DNA of 64,000 nucleotides, taken from assembly GCF_023913735.1 (NCBI RefSeq), contig NZ_JAMXBH010000002.1, positions 237,627-301,626 on the forward strand, written 5' to 3'. Below, piece after piece: positions 27,567-37,882 of the stretch. This DNA comes from Pseudarthrobacter raffinosi (lineage in GTDB: Bacteria > Actinomycetota > Actinomycetes > Actinomycetales > Micrococcaceae). The stretch's first letter is position 1, and the number at the start of each line of letters is the position of its first letter. Below the pieces are notes generated by a model, which did no database searches, was not told the DNA's origin, and saw only the letters and a list, made by a program, of their open reading frames with translations. A program made the position numbers and the translations under genes.

Positions 27567-30500
27567 TCTGCGAAACCGCAGACTCGGCCGCCGCGTTCTC
27601 CGCAGCTGCCTTCTGGGACGCCACCAGGGCGGCGGCGTGCTCCTGCAGGCTGGTCACTGACCACTCGTAGGTACGCATCGCCTCGATGGCCTGCACCGCC
27701 GCGTTGAACTCGGCCACCGTGGTGATGCAGGGGATGCCGATGGAGGTCGCGGCGGCACGCAGGGCGTAGCCGTCGCTGCGGGCCTCGCCGCCGGAGGGGG
27801 TGTTGAAGACCATGTCGATCTCGCCGGCGATTACGAGGTCTGCGATGGTGCCCTCACCTTCGGCACTGCTGCCCTCGGCGACCTTGCGGACCGTGCTGGC
27901 CTGGATGCCGTTGCGGCGCAGGACGTCGGCGGTGCCGCCGGTGGAGACAATCTCAAAGCCGAGGTCCGAGAGGCGCTTGACGGCCATGATGACCGCCCGC
28001 TTGTCCCGGTTTGCCACGGAGACGAAGATCTTGCCTTCGGTGGGCAGGGCATTGTTGGCGGCTGCCTGGCTCTTGGCGAAGGCGGTGTCGAAGTGCTTGT
28101 CGATGCCCATGACTTCGCCGGTGGACCGCATTTCCGGGCCGAGCAGCGAGTCCACTACCTTGCCTTCCGGGGTGCGGAAGCGGCTGAACGGAAGCACGGC
28201 TTCCTTGACCGATACCGGGGCGTCGAGCGGCAGCGTGGAGCCGTCGCCGGTTTCCGGCAGCATCTTGTAAGCGGTCCGGAGCTGGTGGATGGTGACACCC
28301 GTGCCGATCAGCGCGGCGGCCTTGGCCATCTGGACGCCCGTGGCCTTGGAGACGAACGGCACGGTGCGGGAGGCACGCGGGTTCGCTTCGAGCACGTAGA
28401 GCACGTCCGAGGCCAGCGCGAACTGGATGTTGATCAGGCCGCGGACGCCCACGCCCTCGGCGATGGCGCGGGTTGCCGTGCGGACACGCTCGATCACGTT
28501 GTTGCCCAGGGTGATGGGAGGCAGGACACACGCGGAGTCGCCGGAGTGGATGCCGGCCTCCTCGATGTGTTCCATGATGCCGCCCAGGTACATGTCGGTG
28601 CCGTCGAAGAGGGCGTCTACGTCGATTTCGACGGCGTCCTCCAGGAAGCGGTCGATCAGCACCGGGTGGTCCGGCGTGATTTCCGTGGCGTTGGCGATGT
28701 ACCGGGAGAGGTTCGGCTCGTCGTAGACGATTTCCATGCCGCGGCCGCCGAGCACGTAGGACGGACGGACCAGGACGGGGTAGCCAATCTCGTCGGCGAT
28801 CTTCTTGGCGTCGTCGAAGGAGACCGCGGTGCCGTTCTTCGGGGCGATCAACCCGGCGTTGTCCAGCACGCGGGAGAACTCGCCGCGGTGCTCGGCGAGG
28901 TCGATCGCTTCCGGGGACGTGCCCAGGATGGGGACGCCGGCGTCGGCCAGCTGCTGCGCCAGCTTCAGCGGCGTCTGGCCACCGAGCTGAACAAAGACAC
29001 CCATCACGCCGCCGGTGCGTTCCTCGGCGGCGATGACCTCGAGGACGTCCTCCAGGGTCAGCGGCTCGAAGTACAGGCGGGTGGAGACGTCGTAGTCCGT
29101 GGAGACCGTCTCCGGGTTGCAGTTGACCATAACGGTCTCATAGCCGGCCTTACGCAGCGCCATGGAGGCGTGGACGCAGGAGTAATCGAATTCGATGCCC
29201 TGGCCGATGCGGTTGGGGCCGGAACCGAGGATCAGGATGGACGGCTTGGAGTGCAGCGCAATCTCGTCCTCCTCGTCGTATGACGAGTAGTGGTACGGGG
29301 TGTAGGCGGCGAACTCGGCGGCGCAGGTATCCACCGTCTTGTAGACCGGACGGATCCCGAGGGCCTGCCGGACACCGCGGACCACGGCTTCGGGGTTGTG
29401 CGTGAGGGCGCCGATCTGCTCGTCCGAGAAGCCGTGGCGCTTGGCGCGCTTGAGCATCTCCACGGTCAGGGATCCGGCCTTCCGGATCTCGTGGGAGATC
29501 TCGTTGAGCAACTGGAGCTGGTCCAGGTACCAGGGGTCGATCTTGGTGGCTTCGAACAGCTGTTCCACGGTGGCGCCGCCGAGCAAGGCACGCTGGACCT
29601 GGTGCAGGCGTTCCGTGGTGGGCCGCTTGGCCTTCTCGATCAGCTCCGGGACTTCCCATTCGGGGACGGAGGTGAAGTCCAGCTGCGAGCCCTTCTGTTC
29701 CAGGGAGCGGAGCGCCTTCTGCAGCGCTTCGGTGAAGTTGCGGCCCATGGCCATGGCTTCGCCCACGGACTTCATGGTGGTGGTGAGGGTGTCATCTGCG
29801 GCCGGGAACTTCTCGAAAGCGAAGCGCGGAACCTTGACCACCACGTAGTCCAGGGTGGGTTCGAAGGACGCCGGGGTCTTCTGCGTGATGTCGTTCGGGA
29901 TCTCGTCCAGTGTGTAGCCGAGGGACAGTTTGGTGGCGATCTTGGCGATGGCGAAGCCCGTGGCCTTGGACGCCAGGGCGGAGGACCGGGACACGCGCGG
30001 GTTCATCTCGATGACCACTACCCGGCCGGTGTCCGGCTCGATGGCGAACTGGATGTTGCAGCCGCCGGTGTCCACGCCCACCTCACGGATGACGGCGATG
30101 GAGATATCGCGCAGCCGCTGGTATTCACGGTCCGTCAGCGTCAGTGCAGGTGCCACGGTGATGGAGTCGCCGGTGTGCACGCCCACGGGGTCGAAGTTCT
30201 CGATGGAGCAGACCACCACGACGTTGTCGTTTTTGTCGCGCATCATCTCAAGCTCGTATTCCTTCCAGCCGAGGATGCTCTCTTCAAGCAGCACTTCGCT
30301 GGTTGGGCTGTACTGCAGGCCCTGGCCGACGATGCGGCGGAGGTCATTTTCGTTGTAGGCCAGGCCGGAGCCGAGGCCGCCCATGGTGAATGAGGGCCGG
30401 ACCACCATCGGGTAGCCGAGGTCCTCGGCCGCGGTGAAGGCCTCGTCCAGGGTGTGGATGATGTGGCTGCGGGCCGATTCGGCCCCGCAGCGTTCCACTA

Positions 30501-30903
30501 CGCCCTTGAACTTTTCGCGGTCCTCGCCGAGCTCGATGGCGGCGATGTTCGCGCCGATGAGCTCTACGTTGTACTTTGCCAGCACGCCGTTCTTGTCCAG
30601 CGCGATGGCCGTGTTCAGCGCAGTCTGCCCGCCGAGGGTGGGCAGGATGGCGTCAGGGCGCTCCTTGGCGATGATCTTCGCCACCACCTCGGGGGTGATG
30701 GGCTCGATGTAGGTGGCATCGGCGAACTCGGGGTCCGTCATGATGGTGGCCGGGTTCGAGTTCACCAGGATGACCCGCAGGCCTTCCTCCTTGAGGACAC
30801 GCAGTGCCTGGGTGCCGGAGTAGTCGAACTCAGCGGCCTGGCCGATGACGATCGGGCCGGAACCGATGACCAGGACGCTCTTAAGGTCAGTTCTCTTAGG
30901 CAT
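27559..30903 (-). CDS. carB: Carbamoyl-phosphate synthase large subunit
   Basis: Forms carbamoyl phosphate from bicarbonate, ammonia (from CarA) and two ATP, for both pyrimidine and arginine synthesis. 1114 residues with two ATP-grasp halves ([17 protein letters not shown] near the start; [16 protein letters not shown] in the second half) and a C-terminal MGS-like allosteric domain (about 940-1080: [32 protein letters not shown]). Ala-rich tail. It shares one base with carA's stop and overlaps pyrF. Confidence 0.98.
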   Translation of the reverse strand: MPKRTDLKSVLVIGSGPIVIGQAAEFDYSGTQALRVLKEEGLRVILVNSNPATIMTDPEFADATYIEPITPEVVAKIIAKERPDAILPTLGGQTALNTAIALDKNGVLAKYNVELIGANIAAIELGEDREKFKGVVERCGAESARSHIIHTLDEAFTAAEDLGYPMVVRPSFTMGGLGSGLAYNENDLRRIVGQGLQYSPTSEVLLEESILGWKEYELEMMRDKNDNVVVVCSIENFDPVGVHTGDSITVAPALTLTDREYQRLRDISIAVIREVGVDTGGCNIQFAIEPDTGRVVVIEMNPRVSRSSALASKATGFAIAKIATKLSLGYTLDEIPNDITQKTPASFEPTLDYVVVKVPRFAFEKFPAADDTLTTTMKSVGEAMAMGRNFTEALQKALRSLEQKGSQLDFTSVPEWEVPELIEKAKRPTTERLHQVQRALLGGATVEQLFEATKIDPWYLDQLQLLNEISHEIRKAGSLTVEMLKRAKRHGFSDEQIGALTHNPEAVVRGVRQALGIRPVYKTVDTCAAEFAAYTPYHYSSYDEEDEIALHSKPSILILGSGPNRIGQGIEFDYSCVHASMALRKAGYETVMVNCNPETVSTDYDVSTRLYFEPLTLEDVLEVIAAEERTGGVMGVFVQLGGQTPLKLAQQLADAGVPILGTSPEAIDLAEHRGEFSRVLDNAGLIAPKNGTAVSFDDAKKIADEIGYPVLVRPSYVLGGRGMEIVYDEPNLSRYIANATEITPDHPVLIDRFLEDAVEIDVDALFDGTDMYLGGIMEHIEEAGIHSGDSACVLPPITLGNNVIERVRTATRAIAEGVGVRGLINIQFALASDVLYVLEANPRASRTVPFVSKATGVQMAKAAALIGTGVTIHQLRTAYKMLPETGDGSTLPLDAPVSVKEAVLPFSRFRTPEGKVVDSLLGPEMRSTGEVMGIDKHFDTAFAKSQAAANNALPTEGKIFVSVANRDKRAVIMAVKRLSDLGFEIVSTGGTADVLRRNGIQASTVRKVAEGSSAEGEGTIADLVIAGEIDMVFNTPSGGEARSDGYALRAAATSIGIPCITTVAEFNAAVQAIEAMRTYEWSVTSLQEHAAALVASQKAAAENAAAESAVSQNA

Positions 30904-32165
30904 TACTTCTTGTCCTCAGTCTTGGAATCGGTGGTGTTCTCTGCGCCGGTTTTGGTGACGGCCATCAGGTCGATGAAACGGTCAAACAGGTAGGCGGCGT
31001 CGTGCGGGCCGGCTGCGGCTTCCGGGTGGTACTGCACCGAGAAGGCCGGGATGTCCAGGCACGCGAGGCCTTCAACGACGTCGTCGTTGAGGCTGATGTG
31101 GCTGACCTCAACGCGGCCGTAGCGCTCCTCGGGAGCCTGCGTGGCGCCGTCGAGCGGTGCGTCCACGGCGAAGCCATGATTCTGTGAGGTGATCTCCACC
31201 TTGCCGGTGCGGCGGTCCAGGACGGGCTGGTTGATGCCGCGGTGGCCGTAACGGAGCTTGTAGGTGCCGAAGCCCAGGGCGCGTCCCAGGATCTGGTTGC
31301 CGAAGCAGATGCCGAAGTACGGCAGCTTCTGGTCCAGGACGGAGCGCAGCAGCTTGACCTGGGCGTCTGCCGTGGCGGGGTCGCCGGGGCCGTTGGACAT
31401 AAAGAAGCCGTCCGGGTTGACGGCCTTGACGTCCTCGAGGGTGGAGGTTGCCGGCAGGACATGGACGCGGACGCCGCGCTCGGCGAAGCGGATGGGGGTC
31501 ATGGCCTTGATGCCGAGGTCGATCGCGGCAATACTGAAGCGCGGCTCGCCGTCCCAGCCGTGGTCCTTGGGGTCCACCACGTAGGCTTCGCTGACGCTGA
31601 CTTCCTCGGCCAGGCGGGCGCCTTCCATCGGGGCGCTGGCCAGGACCGCGTCAACGAGTTCCTTGTCCGTGGCCTTGGCGGCCGCACCCGAGAAGATGCC
31701 GGCGCGCATGGTCTTGTGCTCACGCAGGTGGCGGGTGATGGCACGGGTGTCCACGCCCTGGATGCCGACGATTCCCTGCTCGATGAGTTCCTCGTCCAGG
31801 GAGCGTTCGGAGCGCCAGTTGGAAGGGCGGCGGGCGGCGTCGCGGACGATGTAGCCGGCCACCCAGATGCGGCGGGACTCGGCGTCCTCGCTGTTCACGC
31901 CAGTGTTGCCGATGTGCGGCGCGGTCTGCACCACCAGCTGGCGGGCGTAGGAAGGATCGGTGATGGTTTCCTGGTAGCCGGTCATGCCGGTGGCGAACAC
32001 TGCCTCGCCCAGGGCAGTGCCCTGCGCGCCGTAGCTGGTGCCGCGGAACATGCGGCCGTCCTCCAGGACGAATACCGCCGGTGTGGGAACCGTGGTGGAA
32101 AGGGCTGCTGGTGCCGCAGTCTCTGCTTTTGCTGTCGCTGTTTCTGTCACTGTCTTACTTTCCAC
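30903..32165 (-). CDS. carA: Carbamoyl-phosphate synthase small subunit
   Basis: Glutaminase subunit delivering ammonia to CarB. The class I glutamine amidotransferase nucleophile lies in [12 protein letters not shown] (GICFGNQ instead of the common GICLGHQ) and the catalytic His/Glu in YHPEAAAGP. The N-terminal CPSase domain has [14 protein letters not shown]. 420 residues from a GTG at 32165 overlapping the upstream gene by 11 nt; a GTG 15 nt later is also possible. The roughly 28 N-terminal residues are Ala/Thr-rich and unlike the core. Confidence 0.97.
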   Translation of the reverse strand: MESKTVTETATAKAETAAPAALSTTVPTPAVFVLEDGRMFRGTSYGAQGTALGEAVFATGMTGYQETITDPSYARQLVVQTAPHIGNTGVNSEDAESRRIWVAGYIVRDAARRPSNWRSERSLDEELIEQGIVGIQGVDTRAITRHLREHKTMRAGIFSGAAAKATDKELVDAVLASAPMEGARLAEEVSVSEAYVVDPKDHGWDGEPRFSIAAIDLGIKAMTPIRFAERGVRVHVLPATSTLEDVKAVNPDGFFMSNGPGDPATADAQVKLLRSVLDQKLPYFGICFGNQILGRALGFGTYKLRYGHRGINQPVLDRRTGKVEITSQNHGFAVDAPLDGATQAPEERYGRVEVSHISLNDDVVEGLACLDIPAFSVQYHPEAAAGPHDAAYLFDRFIDLMAVTKTGAENTTDSKTEDKK

Positions 32166-32676
32166 TCTGGGGATCCGCCTGGGGGGCTGCGGCGATCAAT
32201 TGCTGAAGGGAGTCATAGAGGGCGTCCTTGTCGGCGGCCCGGCGGGTCCGGAAGCCCGTGTCGAGTTCGTGCGTTCCAAGGTCCCAGGTGAGGACCAGGA
32301 GGCCGTCCTTCTCCACGAATTTGCCGGCCATTCCGCTTTCCTGCCGGACGGCGGTGAGGCTTCCGGCCGGGATGTAGAGCGCCGGGGCACCGGTTCTGTC
32401 GAAGAGGACGCCGTGCGGGTACACGCTAAGGACGGCATTGGTCCGGATGCCAAGCCGGTGTACCGCGATGCGGTCCAGCCAGTCTCCGGCGGTGGTGGAC
32501 GCAACGTACTGGCCGTCGGCCCCGGCGAGCGGCACCCCGGGCGCCTGTGGCACGTCGGGCAACCGGCCGACGTCGGCCTGCCGCCTGAGTCGGTTGCGCC
32601 AGCCTACCCAGATCATCAGCAGGACGACGGCGATGAGCGCGGCCGTGATGAGGCCGGTGAGTAGTTTGGTGTCCAT
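32155..32676 (-). CDS. Membrane-anchored PH-like domain protein in pyr operon
   Basis: 173 residues: one N-terminal membrane segment (about 6-25, [18 protein letters not shown]), a basic turn NRLRRQ, and a cytoplasmic part with beta-rich segments ([55 protein letters not shown]) of the PH-like fold. Proteins of this type sit between pyrC and carA in many Actinobacteria, but their function is not known to me. It shares one base with pyrC and overlaps carA, so it is translationally coupled to both. No catalytic motif is visible. Confidence 0.8.
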   Translation of the reverse strand: MDTKLLTGLITAALIAVVLLMIWVGWRNRLRRQADVGRLPDVPQAPGVPLAGADGQYVASTTAGDWLDRIAVHRLGIRTNAVLSVYPHGVLFDRTGAPALYIPAGSLTAVRQESGMAGKFVEKDGLLVLTWDLGTHELDTGFRTRRAADKDALYDSLQQLIAAAPQADPQSGK

Positions 32677-34022
32677 CAGGAGGCGCCTGCCGCGGACGGT
32701 TCGCGGTACGGCGTGTTGAGCTGGCCGTCCAGGACGGTGGGGTGGCCCTTGTAGAACGTGGCCACCACCTTGCCCGGCAGCTCCAGGCCGGCGAACGGGG
32801 AGTTGCGGCCCATGGTTGCCATCTTGGCTGGGTCAACGGTCCACCGGGCAGCCGGGTCCACCAAAACAATGTTGGCGGGTTCGCCGGCGTCCAGTGGACG
32901 GCCCTGGTCCGCCACTCGGCCGATCAGGGCCGCCGCGGTGGAAGTCACGCGGGCGAAATCGGCCCAGGTCATGAGGCCGGTTTCGATCATGGTGTGCTGG
33001 ACCACGGACAGCGCGGTTTCCAGCCCGGTCATGCCCATCGCGGCCTGCGCCCACTCGCATTCCTTGTGCTCGCTCGGGTGCGGGGCGTGGTCGGTGCCCA
33101 CCACGTCAATGGTGCCGTCCGCCAGGCCGGCGCGCAGTGCCTGCACATCTGCATCCGTCCGCAGCGGCGGGTTGACCTTGTACACAGGGTTGTAGCTGCG
33201 GACCAAGTCGTCGGTGAGCAGGAGGTGGTGCGGGGTGACTTCGGCGGTGACGTTGATGCCGCGTTCCTTGGCCCAGCGGATGATCTCCACGGAGCCGGCG
33301 GTGGAGACGTGGCAGACGTGCAGGCGGGAGTCCACGTGCTGCGCCAGCAGGACGTCACGGGCGATGATGCTCTCCTCGGCCACCGCCGGCCAGCCGGTGA
33401 GTCCCAGGACGGCGGAGACGGCGCCCTCGTTCATCTGGGCCCCGGCGGTAAGGCGGGGTTCCTGCGCGTGCTGGGCCACCACGCCGTCGAACGCTTTGAC
33501 GTACTCCAAGGCGCGGCGCATCAGCACCGGATCATGGACGCAGATGCCGTCGTCGGAGAACATGCGGACCTGGGCACGGGAATCTGCCATGGCACCGAGT
33601 TCGGCGAGCTGTTCGCCGGCCAGGCCGACGGTCACGGCGCCGACGGGACGCACGTCCACCCAGCCGGCCGCGCGGCCCAGGCTGTGGACCTGTTCCACCA
33701 CACCGGCTGTGTCCGCCACCGGGTTGCTGTTGGCCATGGCGTGGACCGCGGTGAAACCGCCCAGGGCGGCGGCGCGGGTGCCGGTCTCCACGGTTTCGGC
33801 ATCTTCGCGGCCGGGTTCGCGCAGGTGCGTGTGCACGTCCACCATGCCGGGCAGTGCCACCAGGCCGGCGGCTTCGATGACGGCGGCGCCGTCCACGTCT
33901 GGGTGGGTGGCAGCGGCTGCGCCCCGGGCGGCGATGATGCCGGCACTGATGAGCAGGTCCTCGGCCCCGGCGCCCAGGATTGATGCGCCGCGGATCAGGT
34001 AGGTTCCGTTGTTCTCTGCCAT
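32676..34022 (-). CDS. pyrC: Dihydroorotase
   Basis: Cyclises carbamoyl aspartate to dihydroorotate in pyrimidine synthesis. The zinc ligands His64 and His66 are in MVDVHTHLREPG, a further metal His lies in AQHAQEP, the CHVSTAGS strand is conserved, and Asp is in VGTDHAPH. 448 residues, multidomain class I type. Start and stop each share one base with their neighbours. Confidence 0.97.
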   Translation of the reverse strand: MAENNGTYLIRGASILGAGAEDLLISAGIIAARGAAAATHPDVDGAAVIEAAGLVALPGMVDVHTHLREPGREDAETVETGTRAAALGGFTAVHAMANSNPVADTAGVVEQVHSLGRAAGWVDVRPVGAVTVGLAGEQLAELGAMADSRAQVRMFSDDGICVHDPVLMRRALEYVKAFDGVVAQHAQEPRLTAGAQMNEGAVSAVLGLTGWPAVAEESIIARDVLLAQHVDSRLHVCHVSTAGSVEIIRWAKERGINVTAEVTPHHLLLTDDLVRSYNPVYKVNPPLRTDADVQALRAGLADGTIDVVGTDHAPHPSEHKECEWAQAAMGMTGLETALSVVQHTMIETGLMTWADFARVTSTAAALIGRVADQGRPLDAGEPANIVLVDPAARWTVDPAKMATMGRNSPFAGLELPGKVVATFYKGHPTVLDGQLNTPYREPSAAGAS

Positions 34023-35041
34023 CAGTTGCTCTCCTTGGTGGAATGGTTGCGGGCCGCGCCCGCTGTGGCGGCTGGTTCGCGGGTATCCCCGGAGAGCAGC
34101 AGATAGAGGGTGGCCATCCGGACCGAGACGCCGTTGCGGACCTGTGCAAGCACAGTGGAACGGGGCGAGTCGGCGGCGGCGGAGGAAATCTCCAGGCCAC
34201 GGTTCATGGGTCCGGGATGCATGATGATGGTGTCCTTCAGTCCCAGGCTGTCCAGCGCCCGGAGCCGGTTGTCATCGAAGCCCCAGCGGCGCGAGTATTC
34301 GCGGGTGGACGGGAAGAACGAGGCGTTCATCCGCTCGCCCTGCACGCGCAGCATCATCACGGCGTCCACACCCTGCGCCAGGGTGTCATCCATGTCGTAG
34401 CTGACCTTGCACGGCCAGTGTTCGACGCCGATGGGCAGCAGGGTGGGTGGCGCCACAAGGGTGATTTCGGCGCCGAGCGTGCGGAGCAGCCAGACGTTGG
34501 AGCGCGCCACGCGGGAGTGCAGGACGTCCCCGGCGATGGCTACGCGCATGCCTTTGAGGTCCGCCCCGGTCGAGGCAGAGCCGGCCAGCTGTGACCAGTG
34601 CCGGCGCATGGTGAAGGCATCCAGGAGGGCCTGCGTGGGGTGTTCGTGGGTGCCGTCGCCGGCGTTGATGACGGCGGCGTCGATCCAGTCCGTCGCGGCG
34701 AGCCGGTGCGGCGCGCCCGAGGCCCAGTGGCGGATCACGACGGCGTCCGCGCCCATGGCTGCCAGCGTTTGGGCCGTGTCCTTGAGGGATTCGCCCTTGG
34801 AGACGGAGGAGCCCTTCGCGGCGAAGTTGATGACATCGGCGGACAGCCTCTTGGCGGCCGCTTCGAAGGAGATCCGCGTGCGGGTTGAGTCTTCGAAGAA
34901 GAGGTTCACCACGGTGCGGCCGCGGAGGGCCGGGAGCTTCTTGACCTCGCGGTCCCCGACGGCAGCCATTTCCTCGGCGGTGTCGAGGATGCGGATGGCG
35001 TTGGCCAGGCTGAGGTCTTCAGTGGAGAGGAGGTGTTTCAC
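34022..35041 (-). CDS. pyrB: Aspartate carbamoyltransferase catalytic subunit
   Basis: Condenses carbamoyl phosphate with aspartate. The carbamoyl-phosphate loop [13 protein letters not shown] (48-60), the HPTQALLDA loop, and [11 protein letters not shown] near the C-terminus are intact. 339 residues with a short Ala/Thr-rich tail. There is no pyrI regulatory subunit next to it, as usual in Actinobacteria. It overlaps pyrR by 4 nt (ATGA), placing it under PyrR control. Confidence 0.97.
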   Translation of the reverse strand: MKHLLSTEDLSLANAIRILDTAEEMAAVGDREVKKLPALRGRTVVNLFFEDSTRTRISFEAAAKRLSADVINFAAKGSSVSKGESLKDTAQTLAAMGADAVVIRHWASGAPHRLAATDWIDAAVINAGDGTHEHPTQALLDAFTMRRHWSQLAGSASTGADLKGMRVAIAGDVLHSRVARSNVWLLRTLGAEITLVAPPTLLPIGVEHWPCKVSYDMDDTLAQGVDAVMMLRVQGERMNASFFPSTREYSRRWGFDDNRLRALDSLGLKDTIIMHPGPMNRGLEISSAAADSPRSTVLAQVRNGVSVRMATLYLLLSGDTREPAATAGAARNHSTKESN

Positions 35042-35625
35042 GCGCCGCCCTCGATAACCACTTCGTTGACTACGGAACCGTCGGCTGCGGTGTCGGTTTC
35101 CTCCAGGCGGACCCGGACCTTCTCGGCGGACGAGGTGGGCAGGTTCTTGCCCACGTGGTCGGCGCGGATGGGCAACTCACGGTGGCCGCGGTCGATCAGC
35201 ACAGCGAGCCGGACGATCCGGGGACGGCCGAGGTCGATGATGGCGTCAAGGGCGGCACGGATAGTGCGGCCGGAGTACAGGACATCATCGATGAGCACCA
35301 CAACCTTGTTATCGATTCCCGTTCGCGGGAGCTGTGTGGGGTACGGCGGCCTGGTGGGCTGGTGGGAAAGGTCATCGCGGAACATGGTGACGTCCAGCTG
35401 CCCGACAATGGCGGTGGCGTCCACGGTGGCGTCCGCGGCCGCAATCTTGTGTGCGAGGCGGACGGCCAGCGGGTAGCCGCGGCGCGGAATGCCCAGCAGA
35501 ACCAGGTCCTTGGACCCTTTGTTGGCCTCAAGGATCTCGTGGGCGATTCGAGTGAGTGCACGGTCGATGTCCGCCTGGTTGAGGACAACCCTGGCTGGAA
35601 CCGGTGCGTTTGTGACAGAAGTCAA
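35038..35625 (-). CDS. pyrR: PyrR bifunctional regulator / uracil phosphoribosyltransferase
   Basis: 195 residues with the PRTase fold. The PRPP loop is [18 protein letters not shown], and the flexible LFRDDL-type segment appears as MFRDDLSHQ. PyrR binds UMP/UTP and represses the pyr operon by binding a leader RNA. The TTG start has GGGGAGA 9-15 nt upstream, and a PyrR-type RNA motif lies directly ahead of it. First gene of pyrR-B-C-PH-carA-carB-pyrF. Confidence 0.96.
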   Translation of the reverse strand: MTSVTNAPVPARVVLNQADIDRALTRIAHEILEANKGSKDLVLLGIPRRGYPLAVRLAHKIAAADATVDATAIVGQLDVTMFRDDLSHQPTRPPYPTQLPRTGIDNKVVVLIDDVLYSGRTIRAALDAIIDLGRPRIVRLAVLIDRGHRELPIRADHVGKNLPTSSAEKVRVRLEETDTAADGSVVNEVVIEGGA

Positions 35626-35640
35626 ACTCTCGTCTCCCCT

Positions 35641-35662
35641 TTCCCCGCCTCACGGGACGGAA
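35641..35662 (-). promoter_or_regulatory. pyrR: PyrR-binding RNA element in the pyr leader
   Basis: The minus-strand leader contains TCCCGTGAGGC inside a stem closed by TTCC / GGAA. It matches the PyrR recognition loop consensus UCCNGNGAGGYU at nearly every position. The 3' side of the stem runs into the GGGGAGA ribosome site of pyrR, so PyrR binding would occlude translation initiation, as described for mycobacterial pyr leaders. No terminator with a T-run is visible between it and pyrR. Confidence 0.7.
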
Positions 35663-35687
35663 TTAAAAAAGGATCATTTGCGTCTCA

Positions 35688-35693
35688 AAATTA
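35688..35693 (-). promoter_or_regulatory. Likely -10 of the pyr operon
   Basis: TAATTT on the minus strand fits TANNNT and precedes the PyrR element by about 25 nt, the spacing needed for it to be transcribed. The -35 is unclear. Confidence 0.4.
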
Positions 35694-35725
35694 CCACATC
35701 GGCAGGGGCATCATAGGCTTCCAGT

Positions 35726-36988
35726 ATGTCCATGCACCCTCATCAGCCGGGTTCCGGCCAGGCCGGCGGGCCGGCCGGCCCACCGGATCCTTTCCCCACG
35801 CAGGCGAACCCCAGCTGGATGGGCCGGGTTGAACCGGAGTACTACCGGCCCGCGCCCGGAACCAACGCGGCCAGGCTGCCGCCGCTGGGGCCTCCGCAGG
35901 CAACCCTGGCTGGCCGCCGGCCCGCAGGCCTTCTGGCACTCACGGTGGGCGGCGCCGCCCTTGTTTTCCTGAGCCTGTTCCTGGTGGTGCCGTTCTTAGT
36001 GGCCAACATCGGCGTGGGCGGGTTCCTGGCAGGGTTTGTGCTGTCACTGATCCCGCTGTCCGCGGTGCTCCTTGCGGTTTATCTGATCGACCGGTGGGAA
36101 CCGGAACCCAAGCGGCTCCTGGTCTTCGCGTTCACCTGGGGCGCTGCGGTGTCCATCGCGGTCACGCTGCTCATCCAGCCGTTCTTCGCCCTGACTTTCC
36201 AGTTCAGCGAGGTGGCTGACTTCCAGACGTTTATGGCCACCGTCCAGGCGCCTGTAGTGGAAGAGTTTGCGAAGTCCCTGGGCCTGCTGATGATCCTGCT
36301 GCTGGCGCGCAAACACTTCGACGGTCCGGTGGACGGCATAGTCTTCGCCTTCACCATCGCCGGCGGCTTCGCGTTCACCGAAAACATCCTCTACTTTGGC
36401 CGGGCCATCGCTGAATCCGCCAACCCGGGAACGGATCTGGCCCAGGTCTTCCTCCTCCGCGGCGTGATGTCACCCTTCGCCCATGCCATCTTCACGGGGT
36501 CCACCGGCCTCATCATGGGTTTCGCCGCCCGCCGCTGGCACTCCGGAGCCTCGGTGCTGGCCTTTGTCATCGGGCTGATCCCCGCGATGCTGCTGCATAA
36601 CCGGTGGAACAGCATGGGCGCGGGGTTCCTGGCGGAATACATCCTGGTCCAGGTGCCCATCTTTGTGCTGGCCGTTGTGGGCATCGTCCTCCTCCGCGTC
36701 GCTGAAAACCGACTCACCCGCCAACGGCTGATGGAATACTCCGCGGCTGGCTGGTTCAGCCCCGCCGAGGTGGAACTGCTGGCCACCCCGCGCGGCCGGC
36801 GGACCGCCCTGCAGTGGGCGGCCGGCTACCACCGCCGCCCGCAGATGAAGGCGTTCCTCCACGCTGCCACCCAGCTCGCCTTCATCCGGCAGCGTATCCT
36901 CAGCGGCCGCGACGTCCGGCTGCACCAGATGGAGGAGCAGCAGCAGCTGCAGCGGATTCTGTCCCTGCGCGCCGCCGTCGCGGGCTGA
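35726..36988 (+). CDS. PrsW-family intramembrane metalloprotease
   Basis: 420 residues. A Pro/Gly-rich cytoplasmic N-terminus (1-65) is followed by about seven membrane helices and a soluble C-terminal tail (from about 335). Motifs of the PrsW/CAAX-protease clan are present: EEFAK (about 178-182) in PVVEEFAKSLG, FAFTEN (about 214-219), and His in SPFAHAIFTG (about 252). PrsW cleaves an anti-sigma factor in Bacillus; the substrate here is unknown and no sigma/anti-sigma pair is adjacent. Divergent from the pyr operon and convergent with the TPI-like gene. Confidence 0.88.
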   Translation: MSMHPHQPGSGQAGGPAGPPDPFPTQANPSWMGRVEPEYYRPAPGTNAARLPPLGPPQATLAGRRPAGLLALTVGGAALVFLSLFLVVPFLVANIGVGGFLAGFVLSLIPLSAVLLAVYLIDRWEPEPKRLLVFAFTWGAAVSIAVTLLIQPFFALTFQFSEVADFQTFMATVQAPVVEEFAKSLGLLMILLLARKHFDGPVDGIVFAFTIAGGFAFTENILYFGRAIAESANPGTDLAQVFLLRGVMSPFAHAIFTGSTGLIMGFAARRWHSGASVLAFVIGLIPAMLLHNRWNSMGAGFLAEYILVQVPIFVLAVVGIVLLRVAENRLTRQRLMEYSAAGWFSPAEVELLATPRGRRTALQWAAGYHRRPQMKAFLHAATQLAFIRQRILSGRDVRLHQMEEQQQLQRILSLRAAVAG

Positions 36989-36998
36989 CTCGGGCGCC

Positions 36999-37025
36999 GT
37001 TCGGTTCCTCCTGTTCGGTTCCTCC
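36999..37025. repeat. Two tandem copies of GTTCGGTTCCTCC
   Basis: The 13-base unit occurs at 36999-37011 and 37013-37025, period 14, in the short gap between two convergent genes. No coding or terminator role is evident. Confidence 0.6.
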
Positions 37026-37027
37026 GG

Positions 37028-37873
37028 CTAGGTTCCCCGGAGAGCCTCCTGCAAAGCCGTCATTGACAGTGCCTCATCAAGGACTTTGCCGAAGTTCGCC
37101 GCATCGTGGGCGAACCGGCCCAGGAAGAGCCCGGAGACGCCGTCGAGCGCGGGCAGCAGCCCTGGCCTGGCCGACCCGCCATAGATAACCGGCGGGTCCC
37201 CCAACGCGTCACCTGCCTCGTGCGAATGGGCAGCCAGCAGCGTCCGCAGTGAACGCACCACGGCGGCGACGTAGCCTGCATCGGCGGGCTCCGTTGCGCC
37301 AATGGCCCAGACCGGTTCGTAGGCGATCATGAGCCGGGATGCCAGGGCCCAGTCACCGCCGACCGCCTCGTCGATCTGCTGATGGACAAATGCAGCCGCT
37401 CCGCTGGCTCCGGTCCCGCTTTTTTCACTGCGTGTGTCCTCGCCCACGCACAGCAGCGGGGTGATGCCGGCGTCGTCGGCTGCCTTGACTTTCCGGGCGA
37501 TCATGGTGTTATCCTCGCCGAAGTGCCGCCGCCGTTCGGCGTGGCCGATCTCCACGAGGCTCACCCCAAGCTCGGCCAGAAGCGACGGCGACACCTCACC
37601 TGTCCACGGGCCGTCCGCCCAGCCGCAGTTCTGGGCTCCCAGCAGAAGCGGTGATCCTGAGATGACGCCGCTGGCGGCCGGAAGGACCGGGAAGGAAGGG
37701 ATCACAAACGGGACCACCCGCCCGGCCGCAAGGGCCGGACGGGAGTCGACTTCATGCTGTATGCGGGCGAGCCAGTCCAGGCAGTCCCGGTATCCCATGT
37801 ACATCTTGGTGCTGACGCCGATGTAGAGGATCTCCGGGGTGCCGCTCTGGTCCGCGCTGCTGCATTCAGTCAT
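37028..37873 (-). CDS. Triosephosphate-isomerase-like enzyme (possible tetrulose-phosphate isomerase)
   Basis: 281 residues, TIM barrel. Catalytic residues are conserved: Lys23 in GVSTKMYMG, His111 in VEIGHAERR, Glu186 in IAYEPVWAIG, and the phosphate loop GGSARPG. The N-terminus differs from housekeeping TpiA (GNWKMN replaced by GVSTKM). It lies in a catabolic operon with a DhaK-like kinase and an RpiB-like isomerase, which resembles EryH-type L-erythrulose-1-phosphate isomerases. That assignment is inference from context; a plain triosephosphate isomerase role remains possible. Last gene of the operon. Confidence 0.8.
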   Translation of the reverse strand: MTECSSADQSGTPEILYIGVSTKMYMGYRDCLDWLARIQHEVDSRPALAAGRVVPFVIPSFPVLPAASGVISGSPLLLGAQNCGWADGPWTGEVSPSLLAELGVSLVEIGHAERRRHFGEDNTMIARKVKAADDAGITPLLCVGEDTRSEKSGTGASGAAAFVHQQIDEAVGGDWALASRLMIAYEPVWAIGATEPADAGYVAAVVRSLRTLLAAHSHEAGDALGDPPVIYGGSARPGLLPALDGVSGLFLGRFAHDAANFGKVLDEALSMTALQEALRGT

Positions 37874-37882
37874 GGTGTCCGG

